A DNA stretch of 64,000 bases from NCBI RefSeq assembly GCF_016802725.1, contig NC_052679.1:248001-312000 (forward strand), in the 5' to 3' direction. Positions within the stretch are counted from its first letter, which is position 1. Each line of letters opens with the position of its first letter. The position numbers and the translations under genes were made by a program. Below, piece after piece: positions 26,267-35,260 of the stretch. The notes under the pieces were generated by a model, which saw only the letters and a list, made by a program, of their open reading frames with translations, was not told where the DNA came from and did no database searches. Origin of the DNA: Solenopsis invicta. Lineage: Eukaryota > Arthropoda > Insecta > Hymenoptera > Formicidae.

Positions 26267-28382
26267 AAATTTTAAGGAACGCGATAACCTTTTTAACTGT
26301 AATTGGGTAAATATAGATTTGTCAGTATAATTATTATACATTATTTAATTTTTACATCTTTTTCTTCATATGTCTCGTCCCATCGCCACTAAATTTTTAC
26401 AAAAAGTAACATTTTTATTCTTAGATGCTAAATGCTAAATGTAATCATTTTGATTAGGACTAGTTACAAAAATTAAAAATAGAAAAACCCATAAAACCAT
26501 AACCTCCTTACAATAACAAGATTCTTGAACATTACGAAAATGAGATCCTTAAACTAAAGCTAGATTAAAATACATTTTACATTAATAAGTTTCGCTGAAG
26601 CGTAAATGAAATACTCTCTACGCGATAGATAGCGTTGATATTTCTGTAACTTAAAAATATACATACTACCTGTATCAGTTATAATTTGTCAATATAATCT
26701 TTGGTAATTACCCAATTCACACGGTGATTACACCACCCTTAACGAATGTCAACTCGTGGTGCAACCCGTCTACACGGTCTACATAGTTGCACTATCCACA
26801 TGAAATGGTTAGCTGAAAACGAGTCCCTCGTGAACGTATTAAAATAGTGTTAATTAAATTATTCTATTACAATCTATAAAGTGGATAAAAAAAGTGTAAA
26901 AAATTTTATGGATAAATTTTCACTCAGAGTATTGAGCCGAAAAAATATTACTTTCACTCTGGGGTTAAAAAAGAATGCTAAATTGTTCAAAGCTGTGGAA
27001 AAAAAATTTTAGGAGAACATATATCAAGATATTATATTTTAATCAATATAAATTTAAACATATTTGTATATTACGAAACATATATGTTTTTTTTTTCTTT
27101 AGAATCAAAAGGTTAAAATGCATCATTATGCTGCACAGTTTGCATTATGTACATCACGCTGCTTTAATAGCGCGCGTGTTCTCTCTGGAGACATATTTGA
27201 AAGCAGGCGAGTGACCGGATTTAACCGGATTGAACACGACCGCGCGAAAAGTTTGTCTCGAAGACGTACAATCGCTTTAGCAGCGGAAGCGCTGAAATAG
27301 CAATCCCCATGCATCGCCTCGGGGGTTTCCGAGTCTGCTCTCCAAAACTCCAAATCGGAGTGGCGGTGCCTCGAAAGCGATTGGACAGCGAAACTCCCCG
27401 GTGAGCTTCGGCCCGGCGTATAACCGCGGATTAACCCCGTAATGCATCCTCGTGCCTTAACTTTACATACTAACTTGCAATACAACGCGTGTAAACTCGC
27501 TTCGGCTGTCCAGTGGACGACCGTGGGTAAAGTCCGTCGCGCGCGAATTTACATAACACAGGTAAAGCATGGCGTATGGACCAATGATACGACTCGGTAT
27601 CAGCTTCGCGAGAGTAATATGGCAGCGCGTATCAATGGCTCGACGCGTGTAAACTTGTTCCGACTGTCCAGTCTCCGTGTGACGGATAGAGAACCATCGC
27701 ATACAAATTTACATAAGCCGCAAGCATGGACAACTCGATCAGCGGAAACCCCCGGACCCCGGTGTGTGCTTCGTAAGAATAAAATATCGACTTCGGTCGC
27801 TTCAATGATTGCTATTCCTGTGCTGTTCTCGTATCTACTTTGTGTATAAAGTATTTAACGCGTGATTATATTGGGTTTGGCAATATTACAATATGATTTC
27901 AAGATAAATAATGTGGTGCAAACACAGCATAGCAGCGAAGGCCTGTTTAGCTAGAGCAAATTTCAGCGTGCTTGATTGAGGGCAAGTTCCGATAGTTCAA
28001 ATTAATATCAGTCCTTTCACGAATCAGAAATTCCAGTAGCGATACCAAATGCATAGAGCGAATCAATATAGACAAAAGCATCGAATAGTTTGTTTAGTAA
28101 TATAAAACAAAAAGTTAATATTTAAATATTAGTTAATATTTAATTGAAATTGTAGAACTAAGGAAACTTGGTGAATGTCAAATTTTGAATTTAATGAAAG
28201 TTTATGTACACGTCATATAGCTTACATAAAAAGATAAAAGAAAGTATCAGCTGCGACTGTAAAATCTTTTAAGACATGAAGTCATCTCCTATTGATAAAG
28301 CGGTTTTTAGTTTTCTTTTTTATTATATCTCGAAAAGTATTCACGATACAACAAAGTTTGTATAAAGTCTTAATAAAATACA
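26267..28382. other. No gene recognised; GC-rich island at about 27130-27800
   Basis: AT-rich to about 27110, then a CpG-rich island with a 135-codon plus-strand frame (27442-27849) that runs across a duplicated DNA segment and has no recognisable domain. After 27850 it is AT-rich noncoding DNA. Confidence 0.5.
27485..27735. repeat. Diverged direct duplication, 158-bp period
   Basis: A block starting ACGCGTGTAAACT and continuing to CTGTCCAGT occurs at 27485 and again at 27643. Further matches follow in the same order in both copies (AATTTACATAA, then AAGCATGG, then ACTCG and ATCAGC). Two copies, with indels. Confidence 0.65.
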
Positions 28383-28471
28383 TTTATTTATCCACGTCAG
28401 TATAAAAAAAATAATTATATTCAGAAAAATAATTTTTATTTTTTTTTTAAGCATTGACGTGGCTAAATAAA
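28383..28471. repeat. Imperfect inverted repeat (about 36-40-bp arms)
   Basis: Left arm TTTATTTATCCACGTCA (28383 onward) and right arm TTGACGTGGCTAAATAAA (to 28471) are reverse complements, with A/T runs on the inner side and an AT-rich loop near 28419-28428. Weaker similarity may extend outward, so a small MITE is possible. Confidence 0.6.
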
Positions 28472-28624
28472 AGTAACTAGAGTTAAAAATATTTATTAAA
28501 AGTATTGTTAATGTGGATCAATAGAGATAGCATGTTGCTTCCTTTTTTACATATATATTCAATATCGTAGAATTCAAGCTTTGTAAATGTAGTCTATGTA
28601 CAATGACGAATTTATTTTATAATA

Positions 28625-29506
28625 AGGTACTTAAGCCGAAAAAGGCCCAGTACTAAATAAGACCTACTTTTAAATTTACCCTTTATAAACCCAATTTATG
28701 TTTGAAATATATGCTTAAAAGATATATCATAGGAAGTAGATAAAGACTGAATAAGAAATTAATACCGCTGGCAACACGTTTATTCAGTGCAACAAAAACT
28801 TGTAACAACGTGGATAAATCAGTCGTTTTTATAAAAATGTGTTGTAAATTTAATAAGTATACATTATTTTATAGTTTATTACAACATATTATAATGTTAT
28901 TCAACTTTCTAATTATAGGAAAAAATAAATATGTATATCAATTTTTTAGAATAAATATACTTTTTTATAAATAATATATTAATAAATAAGGCCCACTTGT
29001 ACATTAATTGTTATAGCCATTGTCATTTGTTTATTATGTATGTGGCTTGCAACAGAGAATAACAATTTTCAATGATACTAACTTTCCATAAGCTAAAATT
29101 GCACTAAAATAGCCAGAACTTCTTGTAGTTAAAATATTAATTATAGACAAAATTAAAAATAATTGTGATGTTTTACTAGTATAATAGATCTTAAAGAATT
29201 TCGTATTTGTGATTAATAATTATTTTAACAGTAAGTTGAAAAATAATATTTAATTTCTTTGTTATTTTTAATTTATTTTTAATTTGGGCCTTATTAAAAG
29301 CACAAGAATTTAATAAGGCCCAATGCCAGAGTTTAAAAACATTTCTTTTTTGTTTACCTAAAAATATTTTATATAAAAGATAATTTTATTTTGGCGAGTG
29401 GTTGAAATAAACATTTTATTCTCATTTAGTTTATTTCAATATCTTTGTAAATAGAATTTATAAAAAATAAAATATGTTAGGTGGGCCTTATTCGGCTTGG
29501 GTACCT
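28625..29506. mobile_element. 882-bp non-autonomous element with AGGTAC ends and internal AATAAGGCCCA motifs
   Basis: Terminal inverted repeats of 25 bp (28625-28649 and 29482-29506) differ at three positions and end in AGGTAC..GTACCT, flanked by TA on both sides (28623-28624, 29507-29508). The terminal word (A/T)AAGGCCCA recurs inside at 28985-28995 and as a perfect 14-bp inverted pair TTTAATAAGGCCCA at 29285-29298 and 29309-29322. The interior is AT-rich without a coding frame. TA flanks fit Tc1/mariner-like integration, which is inference. Confidence 0.7.
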
Positions 29507-30202
29507 TATATATAAAGGATAATATACATACATATATTTATATAAGAAAAACATGACATGGCATGAGTTAAATTTTCGTAAGAAACAAAACAAATAAATT
29601 TATCATTGTGTAGGCTGCATTAATAAAGCTTGAATTCCTCGATTTTACATAAGAGAATCAATTTGTTGTAGGATTGTTATGCATAATGTAGAAATTTGCA
29701 TCACTATAGTGAAATTTTAATATAACATTATGTTAGGTCACATAAATTATCGTATACATTATACGGTGTCGTCGCGTTTTCAAATATTTGTGGAACAAAC
29801 TCCAAAGTTATTTTATAACAAAGGCATGTATTTGGAAATATTAAAACTCTTATCTAGTTAGTCTTGTTTTTGTTGAGGTCAAAATATAACACGAATCAGA
29901 AGATATATTTGGAAAATCAATTAATTATTGATAATGTTACATATCTAGTTGATGGTCCATTAAGAAACCCGAATGTCAAAGCAGAGTTCGCGTTTTATTT
30001 CTTGCAGTTTGTAAATCTCACAATTCAATGAGTTAGTTAATATTGTAATATCAGTTAGTTAATATTATATAGAATTGTAAATATTAAAGAAATATCCAAG
30101 TGTTTTGCTTTATTGCACAGTTTAATCAATTTCGATCTTGGATTTAATAAGATATCAAACATAAATTTCTCTCTTTAAATTGCAAAATTATCTAAAAACA
30201 AA
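29507..30202. other. No gene recognised
   Basis: AT-rich noncoding DNA. The phrase AGTTAGTTAATATT is repeated twice at about 30030-30070. Confidence 0.5.
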
Positions 30203-30355
30203 GGAAACTGCTAATCAAAATTCTGTACACTAGTAATGCCAAACATTTTACATAATGCCCAGTAATGCCGCAGTAATGCCCCGTAATGCCCAGTAGATTT
30301 TACCAAGTAATTCCTAAAATTTGTACACTTACTGCCCTCAGCGGTTTCCCTCTCG
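30203..30355. repeat. Palindrome-ended GTAATGCC box, left copy
   Basis: It starts GGAAACTGCTAA and ends with the inverted counterpart TTAGCGGTTTCC-like (TCAGCGGTTTCC, 30338-30349), then CTCTCGGC. Between them AGTAATGCC-like words recur about five times. It directly abuts the first unit of the 171-bp array at 30356. A diverged copy in the same orientation lies at 34918-35048. Confidence 0.7.
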
Positions 30356-31375
30356 GCATACACCTTCTGGGTAAGGAAGATAATTTGGAAGATACTTGTA
30401 AAGTTTAAAAAAATAATCTCTCTCGAAAAAAATCACTCAGAAAAAGACAAAAAAATCTTTCTCTTCAAAATAAATTTGTTTACAACATCTTTTCTAAGTG
30501 GGATTTTTCCTTAATACTTTGCATACATCTTCTGACTAACATTGGGAAGATACTTGTAAAGTTTCAAAAAATAATCTCTTTTAAAAAAGAAGTTGTGAAA
30601 AAATTCACTTAGAAGAAGACGAAAAGTCTTTCTCTTCAAAATGAATTTGTTTATAACATCTTTTCTAAGTGGGATTTTTCCTTAATACTTTGCATACATC
30701 TTCTGACTAACATTGGGAAGATACTTGTAAAGTTTAAAAAAATAATCTCTTTTAAAAAAGAAGTTGTGAAAAAATTCACTTAGGAGAAGACGAAAAGTCT
30801 TTCTCTTCAAAATAAATTTGTTTATAACATTTTTTCTAAGTGGAATTTTTTCTTAATACTTTGCATACATCTTCTGATTAACATTGGGAAGATACTTGTA
30901 AAGTTTCAAAAAATAATCTCTTTTAAAAAAGAAGTTGTGAAAAAATTCACTTAGAAGAAGACGAAAAGTCTTTCTTTTCAAAATGAATTTGTTTATAACA
31001 TTTTTTCTAAGTGGGATTTTTTCTTAATACTTTGCATACATCTTCTGACTAACATTGGGAAGATACTTGTAAAGTTTAAAAAAATAATCTCTTTTAAAAA
31101 AGAAGTTGTGAAAAAATTCACTTAGGAGAAGACGAAAAGTCTTTCTCTTCAAAATAAATTTGTTTATAACATTTTTTCTAAGTGGAATTTTCTCTTAATA
31201 CTTTGCATACATATTCTGAATAACATTGGGAAGAAACCTGTAAAGTTTAAAAAAATAACCCCTCTTGGAAAACAAGTTATAAAAAAATTCACTTAGAAGA
31301 CGAGAAATTTCTTTCTTTGACATTAATTTGTTTATAACGTTTTTCCAAAAGATTATTTTTTTAACTTTATAGGTA
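30356..31375. repeat. 171-bp tandem array, left arm (about six units)
   Basis: The landmark GCATACA recurs at 30356, 30521, 30692, 30863, 31034 and 31205. The last four spacings are exactly 171 bp and the first is 165. Units share ACATTGGGAAGATACTTG, AAGTTGTGAAAAAATTCAC and AAATTTGTTTATAACAT. The inner units are nearly identical; the outermost and innermost are more diverged. Confidence 0.93.
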
Positions 31376-31551
31376 TCTTTCTAATCTTACCTAGGTGTGT
31401 GTAAAGTGGTTAAATTTCTTCCGCAATTTCCAGCATTTATATATTTAACTTAAATATATAAATATTTGAAACAAGGAAATACAATCAAATTGACAAAATT
31501 TACTCAAGCTTATAATTTTTTTCTAAGTACGGGTAATCGATAAATAATTTC

Positions 31552-31557
31552 ACTTAC
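31552..31557 (-). promoter_or_regulatory. Conserved 5' splice-site motif (GTAAGT) in left arm
   Basis: On the minus strand, reading outward from the palindrome axis, a GC-rich block ends in CCTGTGG followed by GTAAGTG and AT-rich DNA. The right arm has CTCTGTAG followed by GTAAGTA at the equivalent place. The composition shift at the motif fits an exon-intron boundary, but no transcript evidence is available. Confidence 0.45.
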
Positions 31558-31987
31558 CCACAGGATTGTTCCGCTGTTGCTCGATGCTCCTCCCGAGCCT
31601 CCGCCTCCTCCCAGATCTCGTCAATAGAGCACAACACAAAACTCGCGATTCTCGCCAACGAAAGATCAATTACGATCGCGTGCTAATTATCACAGCAACG
31701 CACGACACTTTATTAACGGAACTACCGACGAAGCGATATAATCACGTAGCGAAAGGTAACGATCGCGCGAGGTTATGGTCGATAGCGTGAAAAAGATCTA
31801 ACGCACGAGTAGCCATCTCAGGGCGACGGCTATTTCGTACGAATATACGGCATTGTAGTACGGTGCACACGAAAACATTGTACATGTAAGGAGAATCGGG
31901 CACGAAACGACCGAACGTACGTAGCGAACGAACGACGCGGCGACGCGGCGACGTAGCGAAGTAAACACGGCGCTTCCCCGCGGTAAC

Positions 31988-32524
31988 CTAACCTTCGCCT
32001 TCGTCGCCCGATACACGGCGGAGAGTCAACACACGACCATTTCCTTCCGTATCATCGTACATTACACTCGCGAACTGTAGCTGCGATAGACACGCGGCGA
32101 GATCGGAGCTGGAGCGATCCGCATCCACCGAATTGCGTAGCGTAGTTATGACGCAACCTCCACCGTCGCTGCCGGCCCGTCGACTGCCGTCGACTGCTGT
32201 CCCGTCGGCTGCTGGCCCGTCGACGCTCGTCACCCGTCGGCCGCCGAAATATGCATATCGCGACGACGACTCCCTCGTCGCACAATTGTCGCACGTGTGT
32301 CGGAATTGAGAATCGAGTTTCTTGCGGACGTAACTACCGCGACGAAAAGAGACGAAAGCGATTCGGACATACGTGCAACAAACGTGCAATGAGGAGTCGT
32401 CGCGATATGCGTATTTCGGCGGCCGACGGGTGACGAGCGACGACGACGACGACGAGCCAGCAGTGACAAGCAGTCGACGGGCCGGCAGCGGCGAAGGCGG
32501 TGGCGTCGCAACTACGCTGCGCAT
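31988..32524 (-). other. Mirrored reading frame, left-arm copy (178 codons, crosses the palindrome axis)
   Basis: Reading leftward from the axis, this frame shares blocks with the plus-strand frame at 32373-32612: RYAYFGGRRVTS, SRRAGS, TTLR, SSDLAACLSQ and QFASVMYDDT. It continues about 20 codons beyond the point where the right copy stops. The N-terminal third is simply the antisense of the opposite arm, so a real start, if any, is nearer the axis. The composition is CGA/CGT-rich and low in complexity, with no recognisable domain. Coding status is unproven. Confidence 0.3.
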
Positions 32525-32612
32525 TTCGGAGGATACGGATCAGGCCAGTTCTGATCTCGCCGCGTGTCTATCGCAGATACAGTTCGCGAGTGTTATGTAC
32601 GATGATACGTAG
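32373..32612 (+). other. Mirrored reading frame, right-arm copy (79 codons)
   Basis: Reading rightward from the axis, it contains RYAYFGGRRVTS, an Asp run from (GAC)n, SRRAGS, SSDLAACLSQ and QFASVMYDDT, then stops at TAG (32610-32612). The frame is kept open in both diverged copies, including an Ile/Leu change and a silent GTT/GTA change in the best conserved block. No known domain is recognised and the length is small. Confidence 0.3.
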
Positions 32613-33306
32613 TGAAATGATCGTTGTTTGTTGACTCTCCGCCGTGTGCCGTTGCGACGAAGGGAGCGCCGTGTTTGTTTCGCTACGAACGCTCGGTCGT
32701 TTCGTTCCCGATTATCCTTACATGTACAGTACCGTGAATATTTAATTGAAATAGTCATCGCCCTGAGATGGTTCTGCGCGCGAGATGGTTAGATCTTTTT
32801 CACGCTTTCTTGCGAGGATGGTGTCATGACGAGAAGATGGCGAGCCTCTGTCGCCGCGAGCCTCTCTCTGTTGCTACATTCATGTCATTCGTACGCGGGC
32901 GTTCTTGTTCTTGTGGAACGGTGTAAAAGTGATTCCGGAAATAACTGCGTACTCCGTCTGGTCAATGCATCGTGCACCAGTTCGCGTGTTATCATGGAAC
33001 GAATTTTCTTTTGTACGCACAGTTCCGAGTTTTCGTGTGCGACAGTAAATGTTCTGACCTTTCCACGAAATATTGACTTGGATCATAACCTCGCGCGATT
33101 GTGCGTCCCTTTCGCTACGTGGTGATGTTGCTGGGCCGGTAGTTTTGTTAATGAAGTGTCGCGCATTGCTGTGATTATTAGTACGCGATTGTAATTAATC
33201 TTTCGTTGGCGAGAATCACGAGTTTTGTGTTGTGCTCCATTGACGGGATTCGGGATGAGGGAGAGGCTTGGGAGGAGCATGAGGCCACGGCGGAACAACT
33301 CTGTAG

Positions 33307-33312
33307 GTAAGT
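33307..33312 (+). promoter_or_regulatory. Conserved 5' splice-site motif (GTAAGT) in right arm
   Basis: The GC-rich core ends CTCTGTAG at 33306 and is followed by GTAAGTA and AT-rich DNA, mirroring the minus-strand site at 31552-31557. It is a candidate donor of outward transcripts whose intron would contain the 171-bp array. Confidence 0.45.
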
Positions 33313-33489
33313 AAAATTATTTATAAATTATCCGTACTTAGAAAAAAAATTATAAGCTCGACTAAATTTTGTCAACTTGATTGAATTTCCTTGTTTCAAA
33401 TATTTATGTATTTAAGTTAAATATATAAATGCTTGAAATTGCGGAAGATATTTAAACTGTTTACACACACCTGAGTAACGTTAGAAAGT

Positions 33490-34655
33490 GATCTGTAAAG
33501 ATTATAAAAATCAACCTTGGAAAAAACGTTATAAAAAATTAATGTCGAAGAAAGAAATTTCTCGTCTTTTAAGTGAATTTTTTCATGACTTGTTTTCCAA
33601 GAGGGCTTATTTTTTTAAACTTTACAGCTATCTTCCCAATGTTATCCAGAAGGTTTATGCAAAATTTTAAGAAATTATTCCACTTGAAAAAGATGTAATC
33701 AAATTAATTTTGAAGAGAGAAATTTTTTGTTTTCTACTAAGTGAATTTTTTCACAACTTCTTTTTTAAAAGGGGTTATTTTTGTAAACTTTAGAGGTATC
33801 TTCCTAATGTTACCCAGAAGATGTATGCAAAGATTCAAGAAATAATCCCACTTAAAAAAGATGTTATAGACAAATTTAGTTTTGTAGAGAGAAATTTCTC
33901 GTTTTCTCCTAAGTGAATTTTTTCTCAACTTTTTTTTAAAAGAAGGTTTTTTTTTTAAACTTTACAGGTATCTTCTCAATGTTACTCAGAAGATGTATGC
34001 AAAGTATCACTTAGAAAAGATGTTATAAACAAATTCATTTTGAAGAGAGAGACTTTTCGTCTTCTCCTAAGTGAATTTTTTCACAACTTCTTTTTTAAAA
34101 GAGATTATTTTTTTAAACTTTACAAGTATCTTCCCAATGTTAGTCAGAAGATGTATGCAAAGTATTAAGAAAAAATCCCACTTAGAAAAAATGTTATAAA
34201 CAAATTCATTTTGAAGAGAAAGACTTTTCGTCTTCTTCTAAGTGAATTTTTTCACAACTTCTTTTTTAAAAGGGGTTAATTTTTTAAAATTTACAGGTAC
34301 CTTCCCAATATTATTCACAACATGTATGCAAAGTATTAAGAAAAAATCCCATTTAGAAAAGATGTTATAAACAAATTCATTTTGAAGAGAGAAACTTCTT
34401 GTTTTCTTCAGGGTGAATTTCTTCATAACTTGTCTTTCAAGAGGGGTTATTTTTTTAAATTTTGCACACGCCTTTGGGGGAACATTAGGAAGTTATGCTT
34501 GTAAAGTTTAAAAAAATAATTACTCTTGGGAAAAAGATTATGAAAAAATTCACTTAGAAGAAAATGAAAAATCTCTCTTTAAAATTAATTTGTTTGTGAC
34601 TGTTTTAAGACGAGTCATTTCCTAAAAATTGTGCACACACCTTCTGAATAATATA
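33490..34655. repeat. 171-bp tandem array, right arm (about five inverted units plus one re-inverted unit)
   Basis: The reverse-complement landmark TATGC ends at 33660, 33828, 34000, 34158 and 34329 (spacings 168, 172, 158, 171). Units read as the reverse complement of the left array up to about 34470. From about 34480 to 34655 one further unit reads in the left-array orientation, with ACTTGTAAAGTTTAAAAAAA and AAAAAATTCACTTAGAAGAA in the forward sense. Confidence 0.88.
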
Positions 34656-34698
34656 TTATAATTTAGATTTATAATTTGGATTTATATGCATTTTACAG

Positions 34699-34742
34699 AT
34701 TAATGTAGCTGTGTTACTACTCTGCTGCTGCGCAATGGTCTG
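34699..34742 (+). other. Exon-like 44-nt segment beside the foldback element
   Basis: ATTTTACAG precedes and GTGAGT follows a GC-richer 44-nt block that in one frame reads NVAVLLLCCCAMVW, a hydrophobic string. Joining it to the upstream donor at 33306 gives early stops, so coding use is doubtful. Confidence 0.2.
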
Positions 34743-34917
34743 GTGAGTTAAAAAAATTTTTTTTAATTTTTAAGTATTGAATCTTTGAACAATTTTTATT
34801 GGAGATTTATGTAACATGTACATATAAAATGAAAAATATCCAAAAGGAATCAAGTAATTGGGAAGTAACATTATGAATGAATATATCATAAATTTACCAG
34901 ATTTATGAAATAGATGG

Positions 34918-35048
34918 GCCGAGGGAGAAACCGCTGATCAAAATTGTGTTCACTACTGCCTAGCAATGCCTAAAATTTTACGTAATACTCAGTAATACCC
35001 CCGTAATGCCCAGTAATTTTTTTCTAGTAATTCTTAAAATCTGTAGTG
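34918..35048. repeat. GTAATGCC box, right copy
   Basis: It starts GCCGAGGGAGAAACCGCTGA and continues ATCAAAATT, then GTAATGCC-like words and AGTAATTCTTAAAATCTGTA, collinear with the left box at 30203-30355 in the same orientation. Its starting block is the inverted counterpart of the left box's end. Confidence 0.7.
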
Positions 35049-35213
35049 AAAGAAATGCAATTTATTTTTAATATTTTATTACATTAGATATTTTAACAAT
35101 TTTAAAAATAATTTTCAAAATCGCTTGTATTTTTCAAATTAATAATTTTAATTTAACAGTTTTATTCAATTCTATACATGTATTAATTTATTTTTATTTT
35201 CTATGCTTACATT

Positions 35214-35260
35214 ACACACACACACACACGCGCGCGCGTATATGTATATGTATGTATATA
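35214..35260. repeat. Compound (CA)n-(CG)n-(TA/TG)n microsatellite
   Basis: Alternating purine-pyrimidine run throughout: CA, then CG, then TATG units. Such sequence can adopt Z-DNA. Confidence 0.9.

Larger units (their letters stand above)
30356..34660. mobile_element. Giant foldback (inverted-repeat) element, two head-to-head modules
   Basis: Sequence from about 30356 to 32310 is matched, in inverted orientation and with scattered substitutions and indels, by about 32370 to 34470; the axis is near 32340 with only some tens of unpaired bases. From the axis outward each arm has a CpG-rich core (about 780 bp left, 960 bp right), a conserved GTAAGT, an AT-rich spacer and a 171-bp tandem array. 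The arms differ enough that an assembly duplication is unlikely. Known Foldback and Galileo elements also have long inverted repeats made of tandem subrepeats. No transposase or reverse transcriptase is visible, so the family is uncertain. Confidence 0.8.

Noticed and set aside
27442..27849. 135-codon open frame
   Set aside because: It runs through a duplicated noncoding segment and shows no domain; an overlapping minus-strand frame of similar length exists at 27126-27485.
31566..31790. 74-codon inward-reading frame in the left arm, matched by a 71-codon frame in the right arm (33083-33298, minus)
   Set aside because: The two share sequence because the DNA is an inverted repeat; differences are mostly replacements, and the outward strand with the splice-like motif is the more plausible transcript direction.
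33737..34426. Two similar minus-strand frames of 62-63 codons
   Set aside because: They are the same 171-bp tandem repeat unit read twice (period not disturbed), not a gene family.
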